Origin: an uncultured bacterium
Lineage (GTDB): Bacteria; Cyanobacteriota; Vampirovibrionia; Gastranaerophilales; Gastranaerophilaceae
Assembly (NCBI GenBank): GCA_905216055.1
Contig: CAJMSH010000001.1
Span: 1-64,000 of the forward strand
Length of the DNA stretch: 64,000 nucleotides
Direction: 5' to 3'
This document shows positions 16,805 to 25,533 of the stretch, one piece after another. Numbering within the stretch: the stretch's first letter is position 1; each line of letters starts with the position of its first letter. The notes under the pieces were generated by a model. That model saw nothing but the letters and a program-made list of their open reading frames with translations, ran no database searches and had not been told where the DNA came from. Position numbers and translations under genes: made by a program.

Positions 16805-18148
16805 ATGAAAGTTTTACCGGTCTCAAACAGTATAACTAGTAAACCGTATTCGCCAAATAGTAAAGGAGGTATGTCCCAAAAAGGAATCCTCTCTCCTTCG
16901 TCTGTTGTTTTAGGAAGTGTAGTTGCTGCTTTAGCTGTTCATAAAATAGCACGTCCCGCTCAAAAAGTTTGTAGTGAATACGTAAAATCTCTTGCGCAAG
17001 GTGTTTCTGAAATGACGGGGAAAAAAGTTAATCCTTTGTCTCTTTCTTGTGTAATGGATAAAAGTGAATTTATTTCCAGTATTTTACATTTAAAGAAAAA
17101 TAATTATACGTATTCACCTGAAAATATTAAGAATTTTGGATTTCAAGCGGATTTTCACATGCATACAATTCATTCGGATGGAAAAATTGAGGTTAGAAAA
17201 TTATTAGATGAAATCTCTGAATATTCAAAGAAATTGTATGGCAGAACCGGTGAAAAATTTAATTTTTCCATAACTGATCATGATTCTGTAAATGGTGTAA
17301 AAGAAGCGCTTGTTATAATTTCAGAAAATCCCGAAAAATTTAAATACGTAAGATTTATTCCGGGGGTAGAGCTGAGTTTTTCTCATAAGGCACAAATTGC
17401 ATCTAATCCTTGTGAAATTTCTGAAATTCTTGCTTATGGAATAAATCCATTTAAGGTTGATAAATATTGTAATGAATTACAAATAAAACGAAGCAATACA
17501 ATTAATAATATGTTAAAGGAAATAAGTTCTGCTATTCCGTTAACTAAGTTTGATAGAAATGAATTAATAAAAACATATAATCTTAATCCTGATTGTTTGA
17601 TGATGAATTCTCACTGGCCTGTAGAGCATTACGCCCAAACAAAACATGCAATAACAATTCAAGCTTCAAGACAAGGTAAAGATCCGTCAATGCTTTATAA
17701 TGAGATAATGAGCAAAATTGATGTAAAAAATCGTAATATGTGGTACTTGAAAAAAAATAATTTTTTAGATAAAGATATAAATGAAACAAGTATAATTTCA
17801 AATGTAAGAAAAAAATATCAACCGCGCATTGAAAATAACAGAATTGTTTTACAAAATGAAAATTCTTTTGAAAATATAATAAATTTCTTTAAAGGTGATG
17901 ATAATGTTATTTTATCCTTTGCGCATCCATATTTTACAGCAACGAAATTTTACAATCCGAAAAAATCTCTGAATTATTTTGTTCATAATTCAAATGGTTT
18001 GATACAAATTTCGGAAGCATATCATCAAGCATATCCAAAAGATGTGAATATTGATAGGGTTAATGAAATAAATGATTATGTAAAACATCTCCTAAAAATA
18101 GGAGGCTCTGACAATCATAAAAGCTCGTATATAGAGGTTAATGAATGA
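16805..18148 (+). CDS. PHP-domain phosphoesterase
   Basis: 447 residues. After an N-terminal region with a hydrophobic helix (VVLGSVVAALAVH, 34-46) comes a PHP metal-binding domain. Its motifs are ADFHMHTIHSDG (H118, H120, H123, D125), ITDHDSVNG near 160, FIPGVELSF near 188, FAHPYF near 376 and the final GGSDNH. PHP domains hydrolyse phosphoesters with two or three metal ions and occur in RNase/oligonucleotide phosphatases (RNase AM), histidinol phosphatase and polymerases. An insert of about 150 residues separates the motifs. The gene overlaps the next one by 4 nt (ATGA), so the two products probably work together. A long AT-rich leader (16641-16804) precedes it. Confidence 0.82.
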   Translation: MKVLPVSNSITSKPYSPNSKGGMSQKGILSPSSVVLGSVVAALAVHKIARPAQKVCSEYVKSLAQGVSEMTGKKVNPLSLSCVMDKSEFISSILHLKKNNYTYSPENIKNFGFQADFHMHTIHSDGKIEVRKLLDEISEYSKKLYGRTGEKFNFSITDHDSVNGVKEALVIISENPEKFKYVRFIPGVELSFSHKAQIASNPCEISEILAYGINPFKVDKYCNELQIKRSNTINNMLKEISSAIPLTKFDRNELIKTYNLNPDCLMMNSHWPVEHYAQTKHAITIQASRQGKDPSMLYNEIMSKIDVKNRNMWYLKKNNFLDKDINETSIISNVRKKYQPRIENNRIVLQNENSFENIINFFKGDDNVILSFAHPYFTATKFYNPKKSLNYFVHNSNGLIQISEAYHQAYPKDVNIDRVNEINDYVKHLLKIGGSDNHKSSYIEVNE

Positions 18149-19272
18149 AGGTAAACAGGATTTACAGTAACAATCCGACAAAAAAATATATACAGTTTCA
18201 AGGAATTACACAAAGAATGCCTCAATTGGCAATTAATTCTGCGGATGATTTGGCAAAACAATATAGATATTTGAGATCTGCAAGATATTATGAAGCTTTA
18301 GATGATGATATTTATCCGCAAAACAGGTTTATACGTATGGAAAATTTTTCTTTTTTAGAAAGAATTCCTCAATTTTTGAAAAGGATTTTTGTTGAAAAAT
18401 TTAAAGAATTTACAAGTTTTCCTAATATAGCAAAGGTTTCAGAAAAGATTAATGATACGTTTGTATCAAATGCTATAAAAGCTGAAAATTCTGATGTAAG
18501 AGTAATGCTTGCAGGGTACGATCCTGTATGCTCAATTGGTTTAAAACGGGCTTTGCCTGGTAGTGATATTGATAAAGCATATATTATACTTGGAAAGAAA
18601 CAAAATGTATTTAAAGATGATGATAGAATTATAGCTGATTATAAAGGAACATTATGGGATAATGTAGATCAGCGAATTTTGAGTTTGAATAATCAAAATA
18701 CTTTCCCGGAAGTTTATACATTGGACAAAATGTTTAATACTTTGGATATTCTTGACAGACTTACCGTAAAATATGGACTTCACAAAGATATCGATTATTT
18801 CAAACAAAAAAGAAGGTTTGATATTGATCCTGTTTCAGCCGGAGAATTTAACATTCGTTTTGCTAAGATGAATAACGGTAATGATATCTCAAAGGTTTAT
18901 GCTAAAAACTTTGCATATTTTATAGAGTCCGTCAGAGATGGAAAAATTGCTTATAAAGTTGATGATGATATTTTAAATGTGATTAGAGAAAGATTAAATC
19001 GTTCTCCTTTTGCTATTATGTCAAATGTTACTCAAATGGGGGCTCATGAAAGACAAATCAGTACAGGTATGAAAGATATAAAGAAAAAGCTCAGAGCACG
19101 TGAACATTTGGTTGATGAATTTGCATCTTGGAAAGAAGATGATCAATTTAATCTTGTTAAAAATATTGTAAAAGCAGTTTCAAAAGATCAGGATAATACA
19201 TTTGACAGATATTTTATGAATGATGATGATATCCTTGAACGTTATGAAAGATTAAACCGTCAACTTATCTAA
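18145..19272 (+). CDS. Nucleotidyltransferase-like protein with N-terminal IQFQG motif
   Basis: 375 residues, no named family. A segment at 122-150, AGYDPVCSIGLKRALPGSDI followed by DKAYIIL, resembles the Pol-beta nucleotidyltransferase signature (G-S/x-D...G, then S-D-I-D with metal ligands D141 and D143). The usual GS at the first part is GY here. The N-terminus carries YIQFQG at 15-20, a short motif shared with several other proteins in this window. It overlaps the PHP-domain gene by 4 nt. A PHP phosphoesterase paired with a nucleotidyltransferase suggests addition and removal of a nucleotide or phosphate group on a shared target; that is inference. Confidence 0.6.
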   Translation: MKVNRIYSNNPTKKYIQFQGITQRMPQLAINSADDLAKQYRYLRSARYYEALDDDIYPQNRFIRMENFSFLERIPQFLKRIFVEKFKEFTSFPNIAKVSEKINDTFVSNAIKAENSDVRVMLAGYDPVCSIGLKRALPGSDIDKAYIILGKKQNVFKDDDRIIADYKGTLWDNVDQRILSLNNQNTFPEVYTLDKMFNTLDILDRLTVKYGLHKDIDYFKQKRRFDIDPVSAGEFNIRFAKMNNGNDISKVYAKNFAYFIESVRDGKIAYKVDDDILNVIRERLNRSPFAIMSNVTQMGAHERQISTGMKDIKKKLRAREHLVDEFASWKEDDQFNLVKNIVKAVSKDQDNTFDRYFMNDDDILERYERLNRQLI

Positions 19273-20240
19273 AATATTTGTATAATCATCCCTGATATAA
19301 TACTAATGCCAAGTAGTATTGCGATGATTTTGAATGTATCTTTGATATTTTCACTGTGCCTGAAAAGTATTAAAATTCCAAGTCCTGCATTTGATAATAA
19401 ACCTGACATTACAGCTCCAAAGCTTATTGAACCTTTGATTAAAAGCATTGTCAAAGCGATTGATACTGCACAATTTGGAATTAATCCTATAAAGGCTGTT
19501 ATAACAGGTTCAAGAATTTTTACTTTTCCTAACAAAACATGCAACACAGCATGTTCTGAATATACAAATATCAAGAAGTTTAATATGATTGTTATTAAAA
19601 GAATAAATATAAAAATATTAAAAGTATGTTTTATAGGGTGATAAATAAGTTCCCTTTTTCGTCTTTTAGAAATGCTATGGTGACAGCAACCTTCGTCTTC
19701 TGAATCTATATGTTCGTCATCATCACTATCGTTATCTTTTTCTTCTGTAATCGGAATATATTTATTATCTTTGAGTATAAAATCAATTAGATATCCTGCG
19801 ATTATTGCTATTACAACTTTTACGCCAATTATTGGTAAAATATAATAAGTCTTTGTCGGTTGTGCTAAAAGAATTGGTATCGCTTCATCAGATGTTGCAA
19901 GATATATTGCGATAAGTGTACCTTTGGTAATAAATTTCCTTATATATAATGTACTTGCAATAACTGAAAATCCGCATTGTGGAATTATTGCTGCTAAGCT
20001 TCCGATTAAGGGAGCAGTTTTTTCTGATTTTTTCATAAAAGAATTAATTTTGTCAGCGTAAAAATATTCGATTAATTCAATTATTAAAAATACGATAAAT
20101 AACAACGGCAGAATATGGAAACTGTCGATAATTGCATCTGCAAGCCAATCAGGCATCCCAAAATTTTCTATTATTTTGTCAAAGCCTGAAAACATATTTT
20201 CATTTATTGTGTTAATTTGATTTAAAATATTTATAAGCAT
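19269..20240 (-). CDS. ArsP_2-type putative metal permease
   Basis: 323 residues, 8-10 hydrophobic spans in two halves. Each half carries a similar re-entrant motif: IIPQCGFSVIAST (about 85-97) and LIPNCAVSIALTM (about 255-267). This matches the putative ten-span heavy-metal/manganese exporter family (PF11449-like). Between the halves is an acidic and His/Cys-rich cytoplasmic loop (DSDDDEHIDSEDEGCCHH, near 175-192) that could bind metal. It sits 27 nt downstream of the TolC-like gene on the same strand, so an export role across both membranes is possible. Substrate not determined. Confidence 0.75.
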   Translation of the reverse strand: MLINILNQINTINENMFSGFDKIIENFGMPDWLADAIIDSFHILPLLFIVFLIIELIEYFYADKINSFMKKSEKTAPLIGSLAAIIPQCGFSVIASTLYIRKFITKGTLIAIYLATSDEAIPILLAQPTKTYYILPIIGVKVVIAIIAGYLIDFILKDNKYIPITEEKDNDSDDDEHIDSEDEGCCHHSISKRRKRELIYHPIKHTFNIFIFILLITIILNFLIFVYSEHAVLHVLLGKVKILEPVITAFIGLIPNCAVSIALTMLLIKGSISFGAVMSGLLSNAGLGILILFRHSENIKDTFKIIAILLGISIISGMIIQIF

Positions 20241-20267
20241 AATTTAATGATAATATAAACAAACTAT

Positions 20268-21764
20268 TTAGAGAGCTTGTTTCCCTTTCTTTTTTTTATC
20301 TTTTTTTACATCATTCTCATCACAGCCTAATACTTGGTTTAGGTGTTCAATTAGTTCTGCAAAATGGTATTGCATAGCATGTTCTGATTTGTGGTGAATA
20401 TCAACGAGATGATAGTGCATTGCCATTTCAACTTGAATTAGTGAAAGGTTATAGTTATACAAGCTTTCAATATATTCATTTACGGCCATCAAGTAGTCTT
20501 TTCTTGCATTTTGAAGTGCTACATAATTTAATTCATTTGTTTTATATTTGCCTTCTATGACTTTTAAATTTTCTAAAGCTTGTATCGCTTCAGTTTTAGC
20601 AGTCGGAATCTGTTTTTCACATTTATCAACATTGTTAAAAGCTCTTTTAACTTCAAAATATAAATCTTTTTTAAACAATAAAATTTCGTTATCAGCAAGA
20701 TTAATTTGCGCATCAGCACCTTTTATACTATGTCTTAATTCCATAATATTAACAGATGAATTAAGGTTAACTCCGACTTGAAAACTATTATTTGTTGTTT
20801 GAGTAGAATTGTTAAATCCATACCCTACGTTTGCGGTCAAATCGGGGAAATACGATTTTTTGATATATAAAAGAGATTGCTCCATTGCATGCTTTGTCGC
20901 TGTTAAAACATTCAAATCAGGGCTGTTATCATAAGCAAGTTGTACAGCATTATTAAGATCGAATGGAAATTTTTGCGGGATAAAAGGTTGGATTTTTAAA
21001 TTATCTTGACCGTAAGCAAAGTCATTGTCATAACCAAAAGTGTTTGTATTTTTTATTGTAAAATTCGGTTGGCTATCGAGGTACATTGAATTGTTTAAAT
21101 CAACTCTTGCATTGTTATAATTGTTTTGAGCTTCAATTAATCTAACTTTTGCCTCACTTAAATTAACTTCTGCTGTTGTCAAATCAGGCTTTTTCTTCGC
21201 AAGTTTTACGAAATTCTCGTTAATTTTAACATTATTTTCTGCAAGTTGAAGTAATGCTTTTGCTCTTAAAAGTGCGTAATATTTTGCTTTTACATCAAAA
21301 AGAGTTGAACACAGGCTGTCCATAAATTCATATTCAGCTCCTATTTTATAGAATTCTTCCATTTTTATGTAAGCTGTTGTTTTCCCAAAATTCCAGATTA
21401 ATTTATTTACTGTAACTCCGACTGTCGGTTGTTCTCTGTAATGAGAATTATAATAAATGTTGTCTGAATTATTTTCATTATAAAATCCTGCACCTGCACT
21501 GATTACCGGAAAATATTGAGCTCTTGCAATCCCGAGATTACTTTTTGCAATATCAAGATTGTATTTTTGCTTTTTAATTTTAGGGCTGTTTTTGAAAGCC
21601 GTTGCAACGCAATCCAAAACAGACAACGAACTCCCGTCTGTGATAGTAACGGGTTTAAACAATTCATCATCATTGTCTTCTACTATTGCAAATGTCTTAA
21701 TAGTCCCTGCCGATAAAAAAATAATTAATAATAATATCAGGCAAAGAATTTTCTTTATACCCAT
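20268..21764 (-). CDS. TolC-family outer membrane efflux protein
   Basis: 498 residues. A signal peptide (LCLILLLIIFLSAGTIKTFA) is followed by two copies of the outer membrane efflux repeat with long coiled-coil helices (SKSNLGIARAQYFPVISAGAG near 70-95; VLTATKHAMEQ...YFPDLTANVGYGFN near 310-335). Such proteins form trimeric channels linking inner-membrane pumps to the outside. The C-terminus is His-rich (HYHLVDIHHKSEHAMQYHF) and then Lys-rich, which is unusual and might bind metal; this fits the ArsP_2-like permease encoded next. A TATAAT box lies 6 nt before the ATG. Confidence 0.88.
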   Translation of the reverse strand: MGIKKILCLILLLIIFLSAGTIKTFAIVEDNDDELFKPVTITDGSSLSVLDCVATAFKNSPKIKKQKYNLDIAKSNLGIARAQYFPVISAGAGFYNENNSDNIYYNSHYREQPTVGVTVNKLIWNFGKTTAYIKMEEFYKIGAEYEFMDSLCSTLFDVKAKYYALLRAKALLQLAENNVKINENFVKLAKKKPDLTTAEVNLSEAKVRLIEAQNNYNNARVDLNNSMYLDSQPNFTIKNTNTFGYDNDFAYGQDNLKIQPFIPQKFPFDLNNAVQLAYDNSPDLNVLTATKHAMEQSLLYIKKSYFPDLTANVGYGFNNSTQTTNNSFQVGVNLNSSVNIMELRHSIKGADAQINLADNEILLFKKDLYFEVKRAFNNVDKCEKQIPTAKTEAIQALENLKVIEGKYKTNELNYVALQNARKDYLMAVNEYIESLYNYNLSLIQVEMAMHYHLVDIHHKSEHAMQYHFAELIEHLNQVLGCDENDVKKDKKKKGKQAL

Positions 21765-21770
21765 AATTCA

Positions 21771-21776
21771 ATTATA
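21771..21776 (-). promoter_or_regulatory. -10 box 6 nt before the tolC-like start codon
   Basis: TATAAT on the minus strand, 6 nt before the ATG at 21764, no ribosome site; -35 region not convincing. Probable leaderless start. Confidence 0.4.
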
Positions 21777-21823
21777 CAACATGTGTCAAGTCAGCTTAAT
21801 ATTTGGATTATTGCACGATTTAA

Positions 21824-21860
21824 AAAAATAAAAAGACAGGATTTTAAATTCCTGTCTTTT
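21824..21860 (-). terminator. Terminator after tRNA-Lys
   Basis: Stem aaaagacagga/tcctgtctttt with a T-rich tail on the minus strand, directly downstream of tRNA-Lys. Confidence 0.8.
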
Positions 21861-21865
21861 TATTC

Positions 21866-21938
<73 letters not shown>

Positions 21939-22003
21939 AAAATTAAATTATACATTTATAATTTAACACCTATATTAAGAAAAAGCAAGTAAAATTATTT
22001 ATT

Positions 22004-23806
22004 TTATTTTACAAATTGTCCTTTTATATTGTGTATGTGTGTAGGTGATTGATCATAATATATGTAGAATTTTTTATCCGGGAGTTGATTGAAATTAGTT
22101 CCGAATGTGTCATTTGCAAATTTTCTGAAAAAGTTAACTAAACTATTAGTATTTTTATAATTCTGCTTATCTATATCTGGATTATAGTATGCTAAAAAAG
22201 TATTAAAATGTGCTTTTAAAAAGAATTCATCTTGTGTTAATTCTGTAAAATGTTCTTGTTCATTCGATGTATAGTATGTTTCCCGAATACCATGATCGCC
22301 AAATATAATAATAATTGGTTTATTATCGTCTGTTGATAACAATTTGTTTACTATTTCTAATGTTTTATTATTTGTATATTTCAAAAAACTTAAATAACTT
22401 TCATTATTTTGTTTGTATTTTGATTTTTGAATAGGTATATCTCTTTGCATTTTTAAAATATTCCCATTTTCATCATACAAATATGGTGGATGAGGCATTA
22501 AAAAGTGAGCAAATACAATTTTTTTTGATTTATTATATTTAATCACCTCTTGCATAAATTTTAAGGTGTTTTCAATCGGATTTGTTTTATTTAGTGCATT
22601 GGTTATTGATTCAAAAATAGTATTATTAAAGAATAAATCTAAAGAAGCTTGTCCCAAGTAAAAATCAGAATTATAAATATGGTTTATATATTTATCGTTT
22701 ATTGAAAGTTCAAGAGGCCAAGAATTCAGATAAAATATATTATAATTTAAATATTTTGCAATTCTAAACATCGCAGATTCACTAATAGCATCTGAAGATG
22801 TTTCATAAGGTAGTGATGTAAGATAATCAAAGTTTAACACAGAAGGAATACTAGCCAATGTTTTATTGTAGTTGCTGTTAATATTATCAAAGACTAAAAA
22901 ACCTTTGTCTCTTAATGTGTTCAAAAATTTAGAATTGTCATATCCGAGATGTTTTAGGGTATCTTTCCCTGCATACATGTCCAGTAGAATTATATAAATA
23001 TCTCGATTTGTTTTTTGAGAAACATTAAAGTTTTGAAGTTGTTTTTCTTTTGCATGTGCAATGTTTGGTGTTTTAAATTCTTTATATATTGAATTAAATA
23101 AGCACAAAACAATTAATGTTATTGTAAATGGTTTTAGAAATACTATAATTTTTTTTGTATTGGTTAAAGTAATTGCAATTATTAATATTAATATAAGACC
23201 AATTATTTCAAAGTAATTGTAATACGGAAAAGTCCCTAAGAACAATTTAATATTATAAAGAATAATCATTAATATTATAGTAATTAATGTAGAATCAATA
23301 TTATGTTTGGTAATAAGTTTAAGCAAATAAAATAAAATTAAATAGCATAATAAACTAATAAGGAGTATTATACCTCCTCCTATTAAAATACTTGTTATAT
23401 TATTTGTGTATAGATAGAAAATTTGATAAACTGCTAAAAATCCAAAAAGAATAGTGTCCCCAAATGAAAAATTAGCATCTTCTTTTTTATTTTTTCTATT
23501 TAAATAAATAGTCAAAATAAATATTCCCATAAGAACACAAAGTAATAAAATTTGTATAATTTTAAAAGCAATTACATGGTTATAAAGATTTACAGTTACA
23601 AATTTGTCACTTGTGTTTATCCTGTTTGAAATATTTAGATTTATTGAGCTTTGACAATGTGTATTTAATTGATTACAAGTTGTTTCTATTTCAGATAAGG
23701 GTATATTTACATTTTTTTGAATAAAAAAATTATCTTGAATCAGGTTAATAGTGAATATTAAAATTATACTAATCAATGCACAAATAAATCTATTTTGTTT
23801 ATTCAT
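22004..23806 (-). CDS. Membrane-anchored sulfatase/phosphoglycerol-transferase-fold enzyme
   Basis: 600 residues. The first 245 hold about seven hydrophobic spans. The outer domain has the alkaline phosphatase superfamily pattern: IYIILLDMYAG near 271 (first metal Asp), SNYNKTLAS near 305 with a Thr as the likely nucleophile, FAHFLMPHPPYLYD near 435 and IIIFGDHGIRE near 500 (second metal site). Related enzymes cut sulfate or move phosphoglycerol or phosphoethanolamine onto cell-surface glycans. It overlaps the preceding methyltransferase gene by 4 nt in a three-gene operon. A role in modifying surface polysaccharide is inferred. Confidence 0.8.
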   Translation of the reverse strand: MNKQNRFICALISIILIFTINLIQDNFFIQKNVNIPLSEIETTCNQLNTHCQSSINLNISNRINTSDKFVTVNLYNHVIAFKIIQILLLCVLMGIFILTIYLNRKNKKEDANFSFGDTILFGFLAVYQIFYLYTNNITSILIGGGIILLISLLCYLILFYLLKLITKHNIDSTLITIILMIILYNIKLFLGTFPYYNYFEIIGLILILIIAITLTNTKKIIVFLKPFTITLIVLCLFNSIYKEFKTPNIAHAKEKQLQNFNVSQKTNRDIYIILLDMYAGKDTLKHLGYDNSKFLNTLRDKGFLVFDNINSNYNKTLASIPSVLNFDYLTSLPYETSSDAISESAMFRIAKYLNYNIFYLNSWPLELSINDKYINHIYNSDFYLGQASLDLFFNNTIFESITNALNKTNPIENTLKFMQEVIKYNKSKKIVFAHFLMPHPPYLYDENGNILKMQRDIPIQKSKYKQNNESYLSFLKYTNNKTLEIVNKLLSTDDNKPIIIIFGDHGIRETYYTSNEQEHFTELTQDEFFLKAHFNTFLAYYNPDIDKQNYKNTNSLVNFFRKFANDTFGTNFNQLPDKKFYIYYDQSPTHIHNIKGQFVK

Positions 23807-25170
23807 TTTTTCTCCATTAAATATAATGTTCTTTCAGTATCTGGAATTTTGTTTTTGTATAGAATTTTGTAATAATTCCCAAATATATTTTCAAAATTTT
23901 CTTGTGTATAATCATCAAATATATCTTTTCTGTTTAATAGCATTTTTTGAACTTTTGAATCATTTTTGTCAACAAATTCAATAATTAAATATTTGCTGAT
24001 GCTACAAAAGTATTTCGCCATATTTTCAAATGGTATATTGTATGTAAATCTTAAATGATGAATCAATGCAAGTGCTAAAATTAAATCAATATTTTGTGCT
24101 CTTTGAAGTAAATTTTTTCTTTCTTTATTTGCCCACCCAAGTGCCGGAGAAGGATTTGCCAAGTCAAAAACTAAAGGGAAGATATTGTTTTCATTATCTT
24201 TTTTAATTTTGAGATAATTCTTTTCTATGGCCATAGGGTCAATATCAAACGCTGTTACATTTGAGTTGCTTTTTGAAAAAATTCTTGAAAATATTCCGGT
24301 GTTGCTTCCAAAATCCCAAACATTTTTGGGAGATATAATTGAACGGTATTTATCTATAATGTTGTATTTTTCATCAAAACTTTTTTCCGTATAATTTGTA
24401 AAACTATAATAATTTTCCCATTCAGTTTTATATTTTTGGAGGTTTATATTTTCAACTGTAGTTTGCAGATTTTTAATAATGTTCTTGAGTTGTTGTTTAT
24501 TAATTTTAATGTTACTCATTTTGTGTGAATTTTCTGAATATTTATTTTGCATTTTGCTATGCAGGTGAATATGAGTGAACAAATTTAAATTAAATTTTGT
24601 TTTAAACGGTAATAATTTAGATGTTAATTCAAGAGGAATTCCGTTAATATTCATTAGAAATAATTTATTAAGGCTAAGATCAGAATATGCCATAAGGGCT
24701 AATGGAGCAATAAAATTTTCACAAAATTGTTTGTATGCAACCCAAGGTTGACCTTCAATATAAGTTTCAAAAGAAGATGTATCAATTAATAATGGTTTAT
24801 TATTTAAAAATTGAATATTAAAACAATTTGCATCTTTAAGAGACATATTATAATCCAATGCAATTTGTTGAATTTTTAATGTAGTAAGAGCAGCATCTTT
24901 TAATTGTGAAAAACACCATTCCCAAGGATATGATATAAATACTTGCTCCGGTTTTATAGTAATACAGTTATCTTCAATTTTTGTTTCTTCATGTTTAATT
25001 AAAAGATTTTTTGAAATTAAATCATTATACAATCCTGAATTTATAAGCTTTTTATATTCAGGAATATATCTTTTAAAAATTTTTCTTACATAAATCCCAT
25101 TTTCTATAAATACTTTGGCATCAGGATCTTTAAAAGATGCTTCTTCTTCTGTAATTCCAATATTATCCAT
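23803..25170 (-). CDS. Fusion of a kinase-like domain and a SAM-dependent methyltransferase
   Basis: 455 residues. The C-terminal half is a class I methyltransferase: VWDFGSNTGIFSR (motif I, 284-296), TAFDIDP (acidic D311), LILALALIHHL near 355. The N-terminal half has a segment SLKDANCFNIQFLNNKPLLI then DTSSFE, where D113, N118 and D130 are spaced like the catalytic loop (D-x4-N) and metal-binding Asp of kinase-like/aminoglycoside phosphotransferase folds. Such proteins are often annotated only as methyltransferases. It overlaps by 1 nt with the small membrane protein upstream and by 4 nt with the sulfatase-fold gene downstream, so the three act together, probably on a surface glycan or lipid. 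Confidence 0.75.
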   Translation of the reverse strand: MDNIGITEEEASFKDPDAKVFIENGIYVRKIFKRYIPEYKKLINSGLYNDLISKNLLIKHEETKIEDNCITIKPEQVFISYPWEWCFSQLKDAALTTLKIQQIALDYNMSLKDANCFNIQFLNNKPLLIDTSSFETYIEGQPWVAYKQFCENFIAPLALMAYSDLSLNKLFLMNINGIPLELTSKLLPFKTKFNLNLFTHIHLHSKMQNKYSENSHKMSNIKINKQQLKNIIKNLQTTVENINLQKYKTEWENYYSFTNYTEKSFDEKYNIIDKYRSIISPKNVWDFGSNTGIFSRIFSKSNSNVTAFDIDPMAIEKNYLKIKKDNENNIFPLVFDLANPSPALGWANKERKNLLQRAQNIDLILALALIHHLRFTYNIPFENMAKYFCSISKYLIIEFVDKNDSKVQKMLLNRKDIFDDYTQENFENIFGNYYKILYKNKIPDTERTLYLMEKK

Positions 25171-25364
25171 TATTTCCCTTTTTTAAATAAATTAATGATT
25201 TTATCTTTCCATATATTAAAAGTGCAGCCAATTCCGACAAATCCGGCAATAAGCATTTGTAATACCATACTGCCAGTACCAGGATCAAGATATGCAAAAG
25301 CCGATTGTGGGGCAATTGTATTCATAATTAATATTGTTCCTAAAAAGTATAAGCTCTTTTTCAA
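25170..25364 (-). CDS. Small membrane protein with AYLDPGTGS motif
   Basis: 64 residues. A signal-like first hydrophobic stretch ends in AFA, then AYLDPGTGSMVLQMLIAGFV (24-43), a second span, then a basic tail (KDKIINLFKKGK). Short proteins with this YLDPGTGS-span-basic layout are widespread, function unknown, and often sit beside glycan or membrane enzymes. Translation starts at TTG with GGAGG upstream. Its stop overlaps the start of the methyltransferase gene by one base (TAATG), a sign of coupled translation. Confidence 0.75.
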   Translation of the reverse strand: MKKSLYFLGTILIMNTIAPQSAFAYLDPGTGSMVLQMLIAGFVGIGCTFNIWKDKIINLFKKGK

Positions 25365-25497
25365 AATAGTTCCTCCACATAAATTGTTATTTTTTAATAT
25401 TTATAAAATTATCTAAAGTATTGTAAAATATATAAATATCATATCATAATTATTAAAATTTAAATAATTTATTAATATTATTTTTTATTTTACAAAT

Positions 25498-25525
25498 TTG
25501 CAATAATTTTATTTTATTGTAAAAT
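25498..25525 (+). promoter_or_regulatory. Promoter with -10 box 8 nt before the NDP-sugar pyrophosphorylase start
   Basis: TTGCAA (25498-25503), 16-nt spacer, TAAAAT (25520-25525), 8 nt to the ATG at 25534; no ribosome site. Confidence 0.5.
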
Positions 25526-25533
25526 AGGCTATT

